64,000 nucleotides of DNA from Kudoa neothunni (taxonomy: Eukaryota > Cnidaria): NCBI GenBank assembly GCA_964304625.1, contig OZ199840.1:5518001-5582000 (forward strand), read 5' to 3'. The notes under the pieces were generated by a model. The model was not told the DNA's origin and searched no databases. It was given only the letters and a program-made list of their open reading frames with translations. The first letter of the stretch is position 1, and each line of letters begins with the position of its first letter. The translations under genes and the position numbers were made by a program. Shown here in pieces: positions 63,343 through 64,000 of this stretch.

Positions 63343-64000
63343 CAGTGGGGCACCGAAAGCACAATAATATTATTAAAATAACAACAATTATTATTTGAAA
63401 CACGTATTATTATTTATTATTATTATTCCTTCTGATCAACCGCTTCGCGAGAGGTTTACATTTTATAGTTTCAACCTTCAATGAGTTGGGTTGTTAAGTT
63501 TTCACTGCTTTTATTAATGAAAAAATTCGTTCAACATTTGCATTTGCAGTAACTGGAATTACTGTCCTTAGCGCCTTGATCAAGCCAATCTTTAAATCTT
63601 CCACTTTAACCAATCTTGTTTGTTTGAAACACATATTATAACACGCCCCTCTCTAATTGTAGTTTGAATTTTCGTTCATACTTTGAAATAATATATGTCT
63701 ATAAATTCAACTAATGTTTAAGGACTAGAAAAATTTTAATTCTCTCCATTACTAAAACAATAAATATGATCATTGAAATAATTCTACATCTCATTATTTA
63801 TAAACCGATCTCAACAAATCTAATAATCTACAAGTTTCGTAAATAAATAATAATCCCAAGGTTTGGAGGCTCTAGTTGCAACCGATTATACTCAATTAAA
63901 ATGTGCGCAAAGTTTGTTTTCTTTATTTTAAACCCTCCGATAATCACAAAAACTCCATGTACGTGTAAAGTACTTTGGGATAAAAAAAACACCCCAACTA
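63343..64000 (-). mobile_element. hAT element, 3' end, running off the window
   Basis: The terminus CAGTGGGGCACCGAAAGC (63343-63360) fits the hAT terminal pattern CAGnGGnnCnCnAA. On the minus strand the transposase end reads LRTVIPVTANANVERIFSLI, then KAVKT and a stop at 63494, with similarity to the rest of the dimerisation domain continuing after it. The element therefore points leftward and extends past the right edge of the window. The stop suggests decay. Confidence 0.7.

Overview
This is nuclear DNA from a eukaryote, almost certainly an animal. It is strongly AT-rich and its genes are cut by very short introns: most are 37-70 nt, the shortest well-supported one is 30 nt, and few exceed 130 nt. 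The protein-coding content is metazoan: glycogen synthase, a T-box factor, POMGNT1, eIF2B-beta, TRAPPC4, PP2A catalytic subunit, TGS1 methyltransferase, type-2 cystatins and annexin-like proteins. Tiny introns, low GC and a mix of conserved core genes with highly diverged ones suggest a fast-evolving, perhaps parasitic lineage such as a myxozoan or orthonectid. That placement is inference; nothing in the window proves it.

Layout. 0-2.2 kb: two unrelated hAT transposase C-terminal fragments. 3.7-6.6 kb (+): divergent T-box gene with a long Asn/Ser-rich N-terminus. 7.7 kb: 10/20-bp minisatellite. 9.4-12.4 kb (+): glycogen synthase in 17 exons. 13.3 kb: GATT microsatellite. 16.4-18.6 kb (-): TGS1 with an unidentified upstream coding region. 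19.6-20.4 kb (-): Merlin and hAT fragments. 23.6-25.0 kb (+): LRR protein with a Cys-rich tail. 25.6-26.0 kb: tRNA-derived SINE-like repeat. 26.2-28.7 kb (+): decayed piggyBac element carrying an in-frame run of about 125 Asn codons. 29.9-31.3 kb (+): eIF2B-beta. 35.1-37.0 kb (-): POMGNT1 relic. 39.4-40.3 kb (-): TRAPPC4. 40.7-44 kb: repeats, including a 232-bp near-perfect inverted repeat around 974 bp. 44.9-48.0 kb (+): two related secreted cystatins. 48.5-50.1 kb (-): hAT element. 50.7-55.3 kb (+): two tandem annexin-like genes. 55.7-60.6 kb: dense transposon block (Tc1/mariner-like fragment, piggyBac, Merlin, dispersed repeat). 61.2-62.6 kb (+): PP2A catalytic subunit. 63.3 kb to the edge: another hAT fragment.

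The host genes are mostly unrelated housekeeping functions (glycogen synthesis, translation initiation, vesicle tethering, snRNA cap hypermethylation, phosphatase signalling) and show no pathway clustering. The two clusters that do exist are tandem duplications: the cystatin pair and the annexin-like pair, each keeping the same exon phases between copies. I reconstructed splice forms by joining GT-AG introns that restore the conserved protein. For seven genes (glycogen synthase, PP2A, eIF2B-beta, TRAPPC4, the LRR gene and both cystatins) the exon sums give exact reading frames. No retrovirus, LTR element, Polinton, CRISPR array, rRNA or convincing tRNA gene was seen.
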